From an uncultured Vogesella sp. (GTDB lineage: Bacteria; Pseudomonadota; Gammaproteobacteria; Burkholderiales; Chromobacteriaceae), in assembly GCA_946479405.1 (NCBI GenBank), contig CAMLGD010000018.1:1-25040 (forward strand): a DNA stretch of 25,040 bases. Reading direction: 5' to 3'. Every line of letters begins with the position of its first letter. Position 1 is the first letter of the stretch. The notes below the pieces were generated by a model. It was not told the origin of the DNA. It searched no databases and saw only the letters and a program-made list of their open reading frames with translations. The translations under genes were made by a program, and so were the position numbers. Positions 9,015 through 16,842 of the stretch are shown piece after piece.

Positions 9015-9076
9015 GCAACTACACCACAGTCGCCAGCGGCGACCAGCGGATTTTGCTTATTACGCCACCTGGTGGA

Positions 9077-9104
9077 TTGACAGCCGAGAGCGGATGCATA
9101 GAAT
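9077..9104 (+). promoter_or_regulatory. Sigma-70 promoter of glpK
   Basis: TTGACA (9077-9082) is an exact -35 consensus. After a 16-base spacer comes TAGAAT (9099-9104), one base from the -10 consensus. Transcription would start near 9111, giving a leader of about 87 bases before the glpK ATG. The first 60 bases or so of that leader are nearly free of G and very rich in A and C. AAGGAG at 9184-9189 is the ribosome site. Confidence 0.75.
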
Positions 9105-9197
9105 CACAGCGAAAATAAAAACAACAAATTAAGTACAAAAACAAACACAAAACAAACACAACCAACAGTAAGGCGTTCAGCCCAAGGAGACTTTTCA

Positions 9198-10700
<1,503 letters not shown>

Positions 10701-10776
10701 TCCGCACCCCGCGACATCCCTCAATCAACACGCCCGCCGCCGTGCCATCACGGCCGGCGCTGAGCGGGCTTTTGCC

Positions 10777-10796
10777 TGCGGCCAACGTTGGCCGCA
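10777..10796. repeat. Perfect 20-bp palindrome TGCGGCCAACGTTGGCCGCA (two overlapping copies of the 12-mer)
   Basis: The sequence equals its own reverse complement over all 20 bases and lies between glpK and glpF, ending 17 bases before the glpF ribosome site. It is made of two copies of TGCGGCCAACGT facing each other and sharing ACGT. It has no T tract and so is not a standard terminator. As RNA it could fold into a short hairpin between the two genes. Confidence 0.85.
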
Positions 10797-10823
10797 CACC
10801 CGCGCGGGCGTCAGGAGACAGTT

Positions 10824-11528
10824 ATGCATGCATTGTTTGGAGAATTCATCGGCACCGCCCTGCTGGTGCTGCTAGGTAACGGTGTGGTGGCCAACGTGCT
10901 GCTCAAAGGCACCAAGGGCCACAACAGCGGCCTGATCGTGGTGGCCTTCGGCTGGGCGATGGCGGTATTCGTCGGCGTGTTCAGCGTGGCCGCCATCAGC
11001 GGCGCGCACCTCAACCCGGCAGTGAGCGTGGCGCTGGCGGTGGCCGGCAAGTTCGCCTGGGCCGACGTACCCGGCTACATCGCTGCACAGATGGCCGGTG
11101 GCATGGCCGGCGCGCTGCTGGTATGGCTGATCTACCGCGACCACTTCGACAGCACCGACTGCGCCGACAGCAAGCTGGCCACCTTCTGCACCGGCCCGGC
11201 GATCCGCAGCCTGCCGGCCAACCTGCTGTCCGAAGTGCTGGCCACCTTCGTGCTGGTGTACGCCATCCTCAGCATGGTGGCGCCCAAGGTATCGCTTGGC
11301 GCCATGGACGCGCTGCCGGTGGCCCTGCTGGTGCTGGGCATCGGCGTATCGCTGGGCGGCACCACCGGCTACGCCATGAGCCCGGCGCGCGATCTGGCGC
11401 CGCGCATCATGCACGCACTGCTGCCGATTCGCGGCAAGCGCGACAGCGACTGGCGCTATGCCTGGATTCCGGTGTTCGGCTCGCTGCTGGGCGGCAGCCT
11501 GGCGGCGGTGGCGCACGGCATCGCCTGA
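10824..11528 (+). CDS. glpF: Glycerol uptake facilitator (MIP/aquaglyceroporin family)
   Basis: 234 residues. The ATG at 10824 is chosen over an in-frame ATG at 10788 because AGGAGA (10813-10818) precedes it and the protein then begins at the first membrane helix, MHALFGEFIGTALLVLLG. Six hydrophobic segments and two half-helix loops are visible. The first pore loop is canonical (SGAHLNPAVS, Asn64). The second is SPARDLAPR (Ser186) where E. coli GlpF has NPARDFGPK, so the second NPA Asn is Ser and the Gly is Ala. The Arg of the selectivity filter (Arg189) is kept. It is an inner-membrane channel for passive glycerol entry, paired with GlpK just upstream. A terminator ends the operon at 11563-11589. 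Confidence 0.95.
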   Translation: MHALFGEFIGTALLVLLGNGVVANVLLKGTKGHNSGLIVVAFGWAMAVFVGVFSVAAISGAHLNPAVSVALAVAGKFAWADVPGYIAAQMAGGMAGALLVWLIYRDHFDSTDCADSKLATFCTGPAIRSLPANLLSEVLATFVLVYAILSMVAPKVSLGAMDALPVALLVLGIGVSLGGTTGYAMSPARDLAPRIMHALLPIRGKRDSDWRYAWIPVFGSLLGGSLAAVAHGIA

Positions 11529-11562
11529 GCAGCGGCTGGCCGCGATTGCTTTCTCTCCCTTG

Positions 11563-11589
11563 AGGGCGCCTGGTGCGCCCTGTTTTTTT
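11563..11589 (+). terminator. Rho-independent terminator after glpF
   Basis: AGGGCGC (11563-11569) pairs with GCGCCCT (11575-11581) around a 5-nt loop, followed by G and seven T. It separates glpKF from glpD. Confidence 0.9.
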
Positions 11590-11598
11590 GTCGTCAAT

Positions 11599-11668
11599 AC
11601 AACATTATTCGAACATTAATTTTCATTTTATGTTGTTTTGTCGTTTGAATTTGCTTATCTTCTATCAT
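11599..11668 (+). promoter_or_regulatory. AT-rich glpD promoter and candidate GlpR operator
   Basis: A sharply AT-rich patch in a GC-rich window. AACATTA occurs at 11601 and 11612, 11 bases (one helical turn) apart, around TTCGAACATT, which resembles the GAACAT half-site of the E. coli GlpR operator. ACAACAT (11599-11605) and ATGTTGT (11630-11636) form an inverted repeat. TTTTGTCGT occurs at 11586 and 11636. A possible promoter is TTGTTT (11633-11638), 17 bases, TATCTT (11656-11661). No similar site was found upstream of glpK, so GlpR control is inference. Confidence 0.5.
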
Positions 11669-11716
11669 CAGATTATCGACGGCGGCCCCCGCCGACCTGA
11701 CAGCAAAGGACTCCCC

Positions 11717-13237
11717 GTGGAAAGTTATGACCTGCTCGTGATCGGTGGCGGCATCAACGGCGCCGGCATCGCCCGCGACGCCGCCGGCCGCGGCCTGAAA
11801 GTACTGCTGTGTGAAAAGGACGACCTGGCCGCACACACCTCGTCCGCCAGCACCAAGCTGATTCACGGCGGTCTGCGCTACCTGGAGTACTACGAGTTCT
11901 CGCTGGTGAAAAAGGCGCTGCAGGAGCGCGAAGTGCTGCTGGATGCCGCGCCGCACATCATGTGGCCGCTGCGCTTCGTGATGCCGCACGACGCCGAGCA
12001 ACGCCCGGCGTGGCTGATCCGCTGCGGGCTGTTCCTGTACGACCACCTGGCGCGCCGCAAGCGCCTGGCCGGCAGCGAGCGCATCCGCTTCGACCGCCAC
12101 CCGGCCGGTGGCCCGCTGAAAAGCCGCTACCACCAAGGCTTTGTCTATTCCGACGGCTGGGTCAACGATGCACGGCTGGTGGTGCTCAATGCCATGGATG
12201 CCGCCGCCCGCGGCGCCACGGTACAGACCCGCACCGCCTGTATCGCCGCCCGCCGCAGTGGCGACGGCTGGATCTGCACGCTGCAGAACGCACGCGGCCA
12301 ACATGAGGTGCGCGCCCGGGCGCTGGTAAACGCCGCCGGGCCATGGGTGCAGCAACTGCTGGGCGGCGTGATCCACGCCCCGGCGCGCAAGGCGATCCGC
12401 CTGGTGAAGGGCAGCCACATCATCGTGAACAAGCTGTTCGAGCACCCGTTTGCCTACATCTTCCAGAACCCGGACAAGCGCATCATCTTTGCCATTCCCT
12501 ACGAGCAGGAATTCACCCTGATCGGCACCACCGACGTGGATTTCCATGGCGATGCCAACCAGGTGGCGATCGACGGCGACGAGATCGCCTACCTGTGCGC
12601 GATGAGCAACCGCTATTTCGAGCGCCAGATCGGTCCGGCCGACGTGGTAGCCACCTACTCCGGCGTGCGCCCGCTGCTGGACGACGAACACGGCGATGCC
12701 AGCGGCGTCACCCGCGACTACGCGCTGGAGCTGGACAGCGATGGCGCGCCGCTGCTGTCGGTGTTCGGCGGCAAGATCACCACCTACCGCAAACTGGCGG
12801 AACAGGTGGTGGACCAGCTGGTGCCGCTGCTGGGCAACACGCGGCCAAGCTGGACCGCCGGCAGCACGCTGCCGGGCGGCGATCTGCCGGATGGCGACTT
12901 CGACGCCTTCCTGCGCCAGCTGAGCAGCAGCAAGCCGTGGCTACCGGCCACGTTGGCCGCACGCCTGGCGCGCGCCTATGGCAGCCGCGTGTTCATGCTG
13001 CTGGGCAGCGCCGGCAGCCTGGCGGAACTGGGGCGCGAAGTGCAACCTGGCCTGTACGAGGCCGAGCTGCGTTACCTGGTAGAAGAAGAATGGGCCACCA
13101 CGGCAGAAGACATCCTGTGGCGCCGCAGCAAGCTGCGCCTGCACTTGCCAACTGGCGCCGATGTCGCGGTGGCCGAGTGGCTGCACGCCTACCAGCAACG
13201 CCCGCTGGCAAACACCGGCCTGCTGCGCACCGGCTAA
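11717..13237 (+). CDS. glpD: Aerobic glycerol-3-phosphate dehydrogenase (FAD-dependent)
   Basis: 506 residues from a GTG at 11717 with AAAGGA at 11705-11710. The frame is open back to 11573, but that stretch is the promoter region, and the GTG start places the FAD dinucleotide fold at the N-terminus as in E. coli GlpD (about 501 residues). Seen: GGGINGAG (10-17), CEKDDLAAHTSSASTKLIHGGLRYLEYYEFSLVKKAL, NAAGPWVQQL, LIGTTDVDF, SGVRPLLDDE, FGGKITTYRKLAE, and the C-terminal EEEWATTAEDILWRRSKLRL. It oxidises sn-glycerol-3-phosphate to dihydroxyacetone phosphate and passes electrons to ubiquinone at the inner membrane. It has its own promoter after the glpF terminator. Its stop codon overlaps that of the convergent downstream gene by four bases. 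It carries one copy of the 12-mer at 12950-12961. Confidence 0.98.
   Translation: MESYDLLVIGGGINGAGIARDAAGRGLKVLLCEKDDLAAHTSSASTKLIHGGLRYLEYYEFSLVKKALQEREVLLDAAPHIMWPLRFVMPHDAEQRPAWLIRCGLFLYDHLARRKRLAGSERIRFDRHPAGGPLKSRYHQGFVYSDGWVNDARLVVLNAMDAAARGATVQTRTACIAARRSGDGWICTLQNARGQHEVRARALVNAAGPWVQQLLGGVIHAPARKAIRLVKGSHIIVNKLFEHPFAYIFQNPDKRIIFAIPYEQEFTLIGTTDVDFHGDANQVAIDGDEIAYLCAMSNRYFERQIGPADVVATYSGVRPLLDDEHGDASGVTRDYALELDSDGAPLLSVFGGKITTYRKLAEQVVDQLVPLLGNTRPSWTAGSTLPGGDLPDGDFDAFLRQLSSSKPWLPATLAARLARAYGSRVFMLLGSAGSLAELGREVQPGLYEAELRYLVEEEWATTAEDILWRRSKLRLHLPTGADVAVAEWLHAYQQRPLANTGLLRTG
12950..12961 (-). repeat. Copy of the 12-mer inside glpD
   Basis: Exact ACGTTGGCCGCA in the plus strand, encoding part of PATLAARL in the less conserved C-terminal part of GlpD. 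The preceding CCGGCC makes a GGCCA-CGT-TGGCC inverted repeat, as at 16680-16692. Confidence 0.7.
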
Positions 13238-13986
13238 GGCTGGCAGCTGGCCGGCTGCAGCTGGTAGCGGCGCACCAGCCGCGCCATCTCGCCGCTACGG
13301 CACAGTTGCTGCAAGGCGGCGGCGAAACGCGCTGCGCCGACGGCATCCACCCGCCGCCGCGACAGGCCGAACGAGTACAGCAGCTCGCGCACCGGCGGCA
13401 GCAGCCGCAGGCCGCCAATCTGCTGGTGGCTGATCAGCCACTGCGCCGCGCCCTCGTTCACCAGCACCAGGCCGTTGCGGCCATAGCGGCCGGCGGCCAA
13501 CTTGCGCAGCGCCACCAGATTGTCGGTTTCCTCGCTGGCCTGATACGTCAGCCCGTTCCCCAGTTCGCGCAGTGCCTGTTCGGTAGCCGACGGGCCATAC
13601 ACCCCGATGGTGCGCCCGGCGATATCCGCCACCGAACGCCACGGCGTCGGGCTGCGGGCCTGCTCGGCAAACGCGTAGCGCGCGCGGATCACCGGCGGGC
13701 TGATATGAAAGTAATGCCGCCGCTGCGCCATGTTCACCACGGTGAAAATCCCGTCCACCCGGCCATCCTCCGCCAGCTGCAGCGCCCGCCGCCACGGCAG
13801 CACCTCGATGCGGCACGGCTGCGCCAGCTTGCCGCACACTGCGCGCAGCACATCCGCCATCGGCCCGGTAGCCTGCTCGCGACCATCGCTGTAGGGCGGG
13901 AACGACTCGGTAACAAAATGGTAGCCGGCGGAAGCCGCCAGGGCAGGACTTGCCAGCAGTAACAACCAGCTAGAACGGAAAAACAT
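13234..13986 (-). CDS. Periplasmic solute-binding protein, family 3 (amino-acid-binding type)
   Basis: 250 residues, with a signal peptide MFFRSSWLLLLASPALAASA likely cut near residue 18-20. The mature protein opens with YHFVTESFPPYS and a typical family 3 pattern: a GPMADVLRAVC helix, VLPWRRALQLAEDGRVDGIF, then FAEQARSPTPWRSVADIAGRTIGVYG and a C-terminal LCRSGEMARLVRRYQL. Such proteins bind amino acids or similar small ligands in the periplasm. No ABC permease or ATPase gene is adjacent, so it may be an orphan receptor or act with a remote transporter; ligand unknown. The upstream ribosome site is weak (GACGAG). An operator-like inverted repeat lies at 14003-14024. It converges on glpD, the two stops overlapping within CTAA (13234-13237). 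Confidence 0.85.
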   Translation of the reverse strand: MFFRSSWLLLLASPALAASAGYHFVTESFPPYSDGREQATGPMADVLRAVCGKLAQPCRIEVLPWRRALQLAEDGRVDGIFTVVNMAQRRHYFHISPPVIRARYAFAEQARSPTPWRSVADIAGRTIGVYGPSATEQALRELGNGLTYQASEETDNLVALRKLAAGRYGRNGLVLVNEGAAQWLISHQQIGGLRLLPPVRELLYSFGLSRRRVDAVGAARFAAALQQLCRSGEMARLVRRYQLQPASCQP

Positions 13987-14002
13987 GCGCGCTACTCGTC
14001 AT

Positions 14003-14024
14003 TGGCATACGCCATGGTATGCCA
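14003..14024 (-). promoter_or_regulatory. Inverted repeat TGGCATAC-N6-GTATGCCA upstream of the solute-binding protein gene
   Basis: Perfect 8-bp arms (14003-14010 and 14017-14024) around GCCATG, 17 bases upstream of the start at 13986. The symmetry and position suit a dimeric repressor or activator site. There is no T tract, so it is not a terminator for the upstream glycosylase gene, although it could fold in RNA. Confidence 0.55.
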
Positions 14025-14051
14025 GCATCTGCCGGCTTGCCAAAGCGTAAG

Positions 14052-14636
14052 TCATGGCATGGCCAGCAGCCGGGCGACCTGCGCCTGCAACGCCGGCAGC
14101 ACTTCGGCCTGAAACCACGGATGCTGGCTGAGCCAGCGCTGGTTGCGCGGGCTGGGATGCGGCAGCGCCAGCACGCCGGCCGCCAGCGTGGTCTGCCAAT
14201 CCGCCACCGCCGCCGTCACCGTGGCGTACTGCGGCAGATGCCAGCCCAGCGCGTACTGCCCCAACACCAGCGTCAGCTGCCGCTGTGGCAGTTGCGCCAG
14301 CAAGGCATTACGCCATTGCGGCGCGCACTCCGGCCGTGGCGGCAAGTCGCCGGATTTGCCGCTGCCGGGATAGCACAGTCCCATCGGCAGAATGGCGATC
14401 TGCTGCGGGTCGTAAAAACAGGCGCGATCCCCCCCCAGCCACTGCCGCAGGCGCTCGCCGCTGGCATCGTCGAACGGCACGCCGCGCTCGTGCGCCTTGC
14501 GCCCCGGTGCCTGCCCGGCAAGCAGGATGCGCGCGCCGGGCGCCAGCTGCAGCAAGGGGCGCGGCCCCAGCGGCAAGTTGGCCGCACACAGCCGGCAGGC
14601 GCGCACTTCGGCCAGCAGTTGCTCACAGGTCGTCAT
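14052..14636 (-). CDS. Uracil-DNA glycosylase family protein
   Basis: 194 residues from the ATG at 14636, with CCAGGA eight bases upstream; the frame is open 96 codons further but that part is compositionally odd and lacks a ribosome site. Seen: CRLC (14-17), LLAGQAPGRKAHERGVPFDD (motif I, 39-58) with ASG following, a GLCYPGSGKSGDLPPRPECAPQW stretch around 87-109, LVLGQYAL (124-130), and motif II LPHPSPRN (158-165). These are the hallmarks of the UDG superfamily (PF03167). The six cysteines (4, 14, 17, 73, 88, 104) could include iron-sulfur ligands, but the pattern is not the classic family 4 one. Expected role: removal of uracil or other damaged bases from DNA; substrate untested. It lies between glpR and the solute-binding gene on the same strand, with no obvious functional link. 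Confidence 0.85.
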   Translation of the reverse strand: MTTCEQLLAEVRACRLCAANLPLGPRPLLQLAPGARILLAGQAPGRKAHERGVPFDDASGERLRQWLGGDRACFYDPQQIAILPMGLCYPGSGKSGDLPPRPECAPQWRNALLAQLPQRQLTLVLGQYALGWHLPQYATVTAAVADWQTTLAAGVLALPHPSPRNQRWLSQHPWFQAEVLPALQAQVARLLAMP

Positions 14637-14838
14637 CGGCGGTGTCCTGGCCGGGCGGCATTCAGGATGGGCAGCACAGGCATGGCAGTTCAGCGTCCGT
14701 GGAGTAGCAAGGGCGGAGGAAATCAGTGGAATGATAGTGCGGCGCTGGCACAAGCGCGCCATTGCGTTGGCCGCGCCGCAGCCCACGGCATGCTGCCGGT
14801 CGGCGTGCTCCGGGCATGACACGCCGGCAGCGACTGGC
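14637..14838 (-). other. Non-coding gap between glpR and the glycosylase gene
   Basis: About 200 bases between the glpR stop (14839) and the glycosylase start (14636), both on the minus strand. I see no stem followed by T on the minus strand and no good promoter, so read-through from glpR is possible. No gene recognised. Confidence 0.4.
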
Positions 14839-15603
14839 TCAGGCCGCGACCACCAGCCGGGTGTTGCCCTTCTCCAGCACTTCCTGCAACTGGGCGCTGA
14901 CCGGACTGTCGGTAAACAGTGCATCCACCTGCGACAGATGGCCCAGCTCCACCATGGCCGGGCGTTCGAACTTGGAGTGATCTGCCACCAGCCACACCTG
15001 GCGCGATTGCTGCAGGATGGCCTGGCTGGTCAGCACCTCGCGGTAGTCGTAATCGCGCAGCGTGCCGTCGTGCTCGATGCTGGAAATACCGATGATGCCG
15101 TAGTCCACCTTGAACTGGCGGATGAACTGCACCGTGGCCTCGCCGGTCAGGCCGCGATCGCGCTTGCGCAGGCTGCCGCCGGCCACCAGCACCTCGCAGT
15201 CCGGGTAGTCGCACATCAGGTTGGCGATGTGGAAGTTGTTGGTAATTACCCGCAGGCCGCGGTGCTGCGACAGCGCGCGCGCCACTTCCTCGGTGGTGGT
15301 GCCCAGGTTGATGAACAGCGAGGCGTTGTCCGGGATCTCCGCCGCCACCGCGCGGGCGATGCGGCGTTTCTCTTCCGCCATCAACACCTGGCGCGCGTCG
15401 TAGGCCACGTTCTCCACGCTGGACAGCACGCTGGCGCCGCCATGGTAGCGCTGCAGCAGCTGGTTTTCTGCCAGCAGGGTGATGTCGCGGCGGATGGTCT
15501 GGGTAGTGACCTGAAACTGCGCGGCCAACCGGTCCACCGACACATAGCCCTCGCGGTTTACCCAGGCAAGCAGGTCTTTCTGGCGTTGATTGAGGATCAG
15601 CAT
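14839..15603 (-). CDS. glpR: Glycerol-3-phosphate regulon repressor, DeoR family
   Basis: 254 residues from the ATG at 15603 (MLILNQRQKDLLAW). The frame stays open far upstream, but that part is antisense to the lipid kinase gene. The N-terminal winged HTH (about 5-57) has GYVSVDRLAAQFQVTTQTIRRD and ends in RYHGGAS. The C-terminal DeoR sensor domain has FINLGTTTEEVARAL, VITNNFHIANLM, VAGGSLRKRDRGLTGEAT, DYGIIGISSIEHDGTL, DYDYREV and WLVADHSKFERPAMV. These match E. coli GlpR closely enough to prefer GlpR over other DeoR regulators, supported by the nearby glpKFD. It should repress glp genes and release DNA on binding glycerol-3-phosphate. No clear ribosome site precedes it. It is divergent from the lipid kinase gene across a 144-base gap. 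Confidence 0.92.
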   Translation of the reverse strand: MLILNQRQKDLLAWVNREGYVSVDRLAAQFQVTTQTIRRDITLLAENQLLQRYHGGASVLSSVENVAYDARQVLMAEEKRRIARAVAAEIPDNASLFINLGTTTEEVARALSQHRGLRVITNNFHIANLMCDYPDCEVLVAGGSLRKRDRGLTGEATVQFIRQFKVDYGIIGISSIEHDGTLRDYDYREVLTSQAILQQSRQVWLVADHSKFERPAMVELGHLSQVDALFTDSPVSAQLQEVLEKGNTRLVVAA

Positions 15604-15747
15604 GCGGCGGCACGGTGAAAAATGATGACCGGGCATTGTAACCGAGGCCACAAGGTTGGCCGCAAGCCGCGTGCATCGTGCGGCCGGGCTTGCCGCCGGG
15701 CGGCAAACGCCGATAATGCCGGCATTCATTTTCGCCCTGTTCGCGCC
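15604..15747. promoter_or_regulatory. Divergent intergenic region glpR / lipid kinase
   Basis: 144 bases holding a one-mismatch copy of the 12-mer (AGGTTGGCCGCA, 15653-15664) inside a GGCCA-N6-TGGCC inverted repeat, an inverted repeat TTGCCG/CGGCAA near 15690-15706, and a perfect palindrome AATGCCGGCATT (15715-15726) 21 bases before the kinase start. No confident promoter pair was found for either gene. Confidence 0.35.
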
Positions 15748-16659
15748 ATGACCAAGCTGCCCCGTATCGTTTTCATCGTCCACGGCCGCCACAACCCGCA
15801 AGGGCTGGCCGAAGCGCAGCTGGCGCCGCTGCGTGGCAGCTTCGACATCGACGTGCTGCTGACCAGCTCGGCCGACAGCGCCACCCGCTTTGCGCGCGAG
15901 GCGGCACTGTCCGGCGCGCGCTGGGTGATTGCCGTCGGCGGCGACGGCACCGTGCACGAGGTGGTCAACGGCCTGATGAGCGTGCCGGCGGCGCGGCGCG
16001 ACAATGTGGTGCTGGGCGTGCTGCCCACCGGCACCGGCAACGACTTTGCCCGCAGCCTGCAAAGCGGCGACAGCCTGTCGCGGCTGCTGGCCATGATCGC
16101 CGCCGGGCGCGTGCGCGCACTGGACCTGATCCGCGTCACCCTGGCCGACGGCAACGTGCGCTGGTGCAACAATATCGGCTCCATCGGCATCAGCAGCGAC
16201 ATCGTGCGCCGGGTCAAGCGCCTGCCGGCCCGGCTGCCGGCCAGCCTGGCGTTCTACAGTGCGGTCAGCGCCGCGCTGCTGGCATGGCGGCCACAGCCGA
16301 TGCGGCTGACGCTGGATGGCGAGCCGATCACCGGCCACTTCACCTGTGTGTCCGCCGCCAACGGCCGCTACTTCGGCAGCGGGCTGGGCATCGCGCCGGA
16401 CGCGCGCTGCGACGACGGCTTGCTGGACGTGGTGCTGATTCGCGATGCCGGCAGCCTGGATTTTCTCCGCCTGCTGCCGCAGCTGCGGCGCGCCCAGCGG
16501 CTGCACGACCCGCGCATTCGCTATCTGCGCGGCCGCTCGCTGACAGTGGATGGCGACGCCCGCCGCTGCCCGCTGGAGCTGGATGGCGAGCTGTACGGCG
16601 CCACCCCGGTGCGTTTCGACATCGAACCGGCGGCGCTGAATTGCCTGGCGGGCTGGTAA
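15748..16659 (+). CDS. Diacylglycerol kinase-family lipid kinase (YegS/BmrU-like)
   Basis: 303 residues from the ATG at 15748; the frame is open back to 15622, but this start places the kinase fold at residue 5 (PRIVFIVHGRHNP). The DAGK catalytic domain is clear: IAVGGDGTVHEVVNGLM (62-78, nucleotide-binding GGDGT) and LGVLPTGTGNDFARSLQ (89-105). The C-terminal half has VSAANGRYFGSGLGIAPDARCDDGLLDVVLI and a final VDGDARRCPLELDGELYG, both typical of the family. Members phosphorylate diacylglycerol, phosphatidylglycerol or sphingoid lipids at the inner face of the membrane. The substrate cannot be told from sequence. The ribosome site is weak. No clear terminator follows; queC begins 183 bases later behind its own -10 element. 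Confidence 0.92.
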   Translation: MTKLPRIVFIVHGRHNPQGLAEAQLAPLRGSFDIDVLLTSSADSATRFAREAALSGARWVIAVGGDGTVHEVVNGLMSVPAARRDNVVLGVLPTGTGNDFARSLQSGDSLSRLLAMIAAGRVRALDLIRVTLADGNVRWCNNIGSIGISSDIVRRVKRLPARLPASLAFYSAVSAALLAWRPQPMRLTLDGEPITGHFTCVSAANGRYFGSGLGIAPDARCDDGLLDVVLIRDAGSLDFLRLLPQLRRAQRLHDPRIRYLRGRSLTVDGDARRCPLELDGELYGATPVRFDIEPAALNCLAGW

Positions 16660-16683
16660 GCCGGGCCGCGACGTCAGCCGGCC

Positions 16684-16695
16684 ACGTTGGCCGCA
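16684..16695 (-). repeat. Copy of the 12-mer between the lipid kinase and queC genes
   Basis: Exact ACGTTGGCCGCA in the plus strand, 24 bases after the lipid kinase stop. It is preceded by CCGGCC, giving a GGCCA-CGT-TGGCC inverted repeat (16680-16692). Confidence 0.75.
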
Positions 16696-16763
16696 AGCGT
16701 CCCGGCCCCGGCAAACCCGGCACTTCGTGCAAAAAAGCCAGTCAACTCAAGGCGATAGTGCGC

Positions 16764-16790
16764 TAAAATACCCGGTTCGCCGCGCCGGGT
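16764..16790 (+). promoter_or_regulatory. Candidate queC-D-E promoter (-10) with overlapping inverted repeat
   Basis: TAAAAT (16764-16769) is a good -10 element without a good -35. Immediately after it, ACCCGG (16770-16775) and CCGGGT (16785-16790) form an inverted repeat around the likely start point, which could be an operator or the first hairpin of the leader. No preQ1 riboswitch pattern was recognised in the 74-base leader. Confidence 0.45.
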
Positions 16791-16842
16791 GAGACCGATC
16801 CCGTGCGCCACGCCATCCATTCGACTGTTTTTCGACGGAACC

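Noticed and set aside
12343..13962. 539-codon open frame on the plus strand across the end of glpD and the binding-protein gene
   Set aside because: It is in another frame of glpD and antisense to a gene with a good signal peptide; the translation is Arg/Ala/Gly-rich noise.
15715..15726. AATGCCGGCATT palindrome as a regulatory site
   Set aside because: A single 12-bp palindrome in GC-rich DNA is weak evidence alone; it is kept only as part of the description of the divergent gap.
15604..16506. N-terminal extension of glpR of about 300 codons
   Set aside because: The extension is antisense to the lipid kinase gene; GlpR homologues start at the MLILNQRQKD position.
16719..16738. GCAC-TTC-GTGC stem followed by six A as a terminator
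   Set aside because: The stem is only four pairs, and the A tract is on the wrong side for the plus strand; on the minus strand the T tract would precede the stem.
16660..16842. preQ1 riboswitch upstream of queC
   Set aside because: Neither the class I loop with its A-rich tail nor another known preQ1 pattern could be found; only a simple inverted repeat is present.
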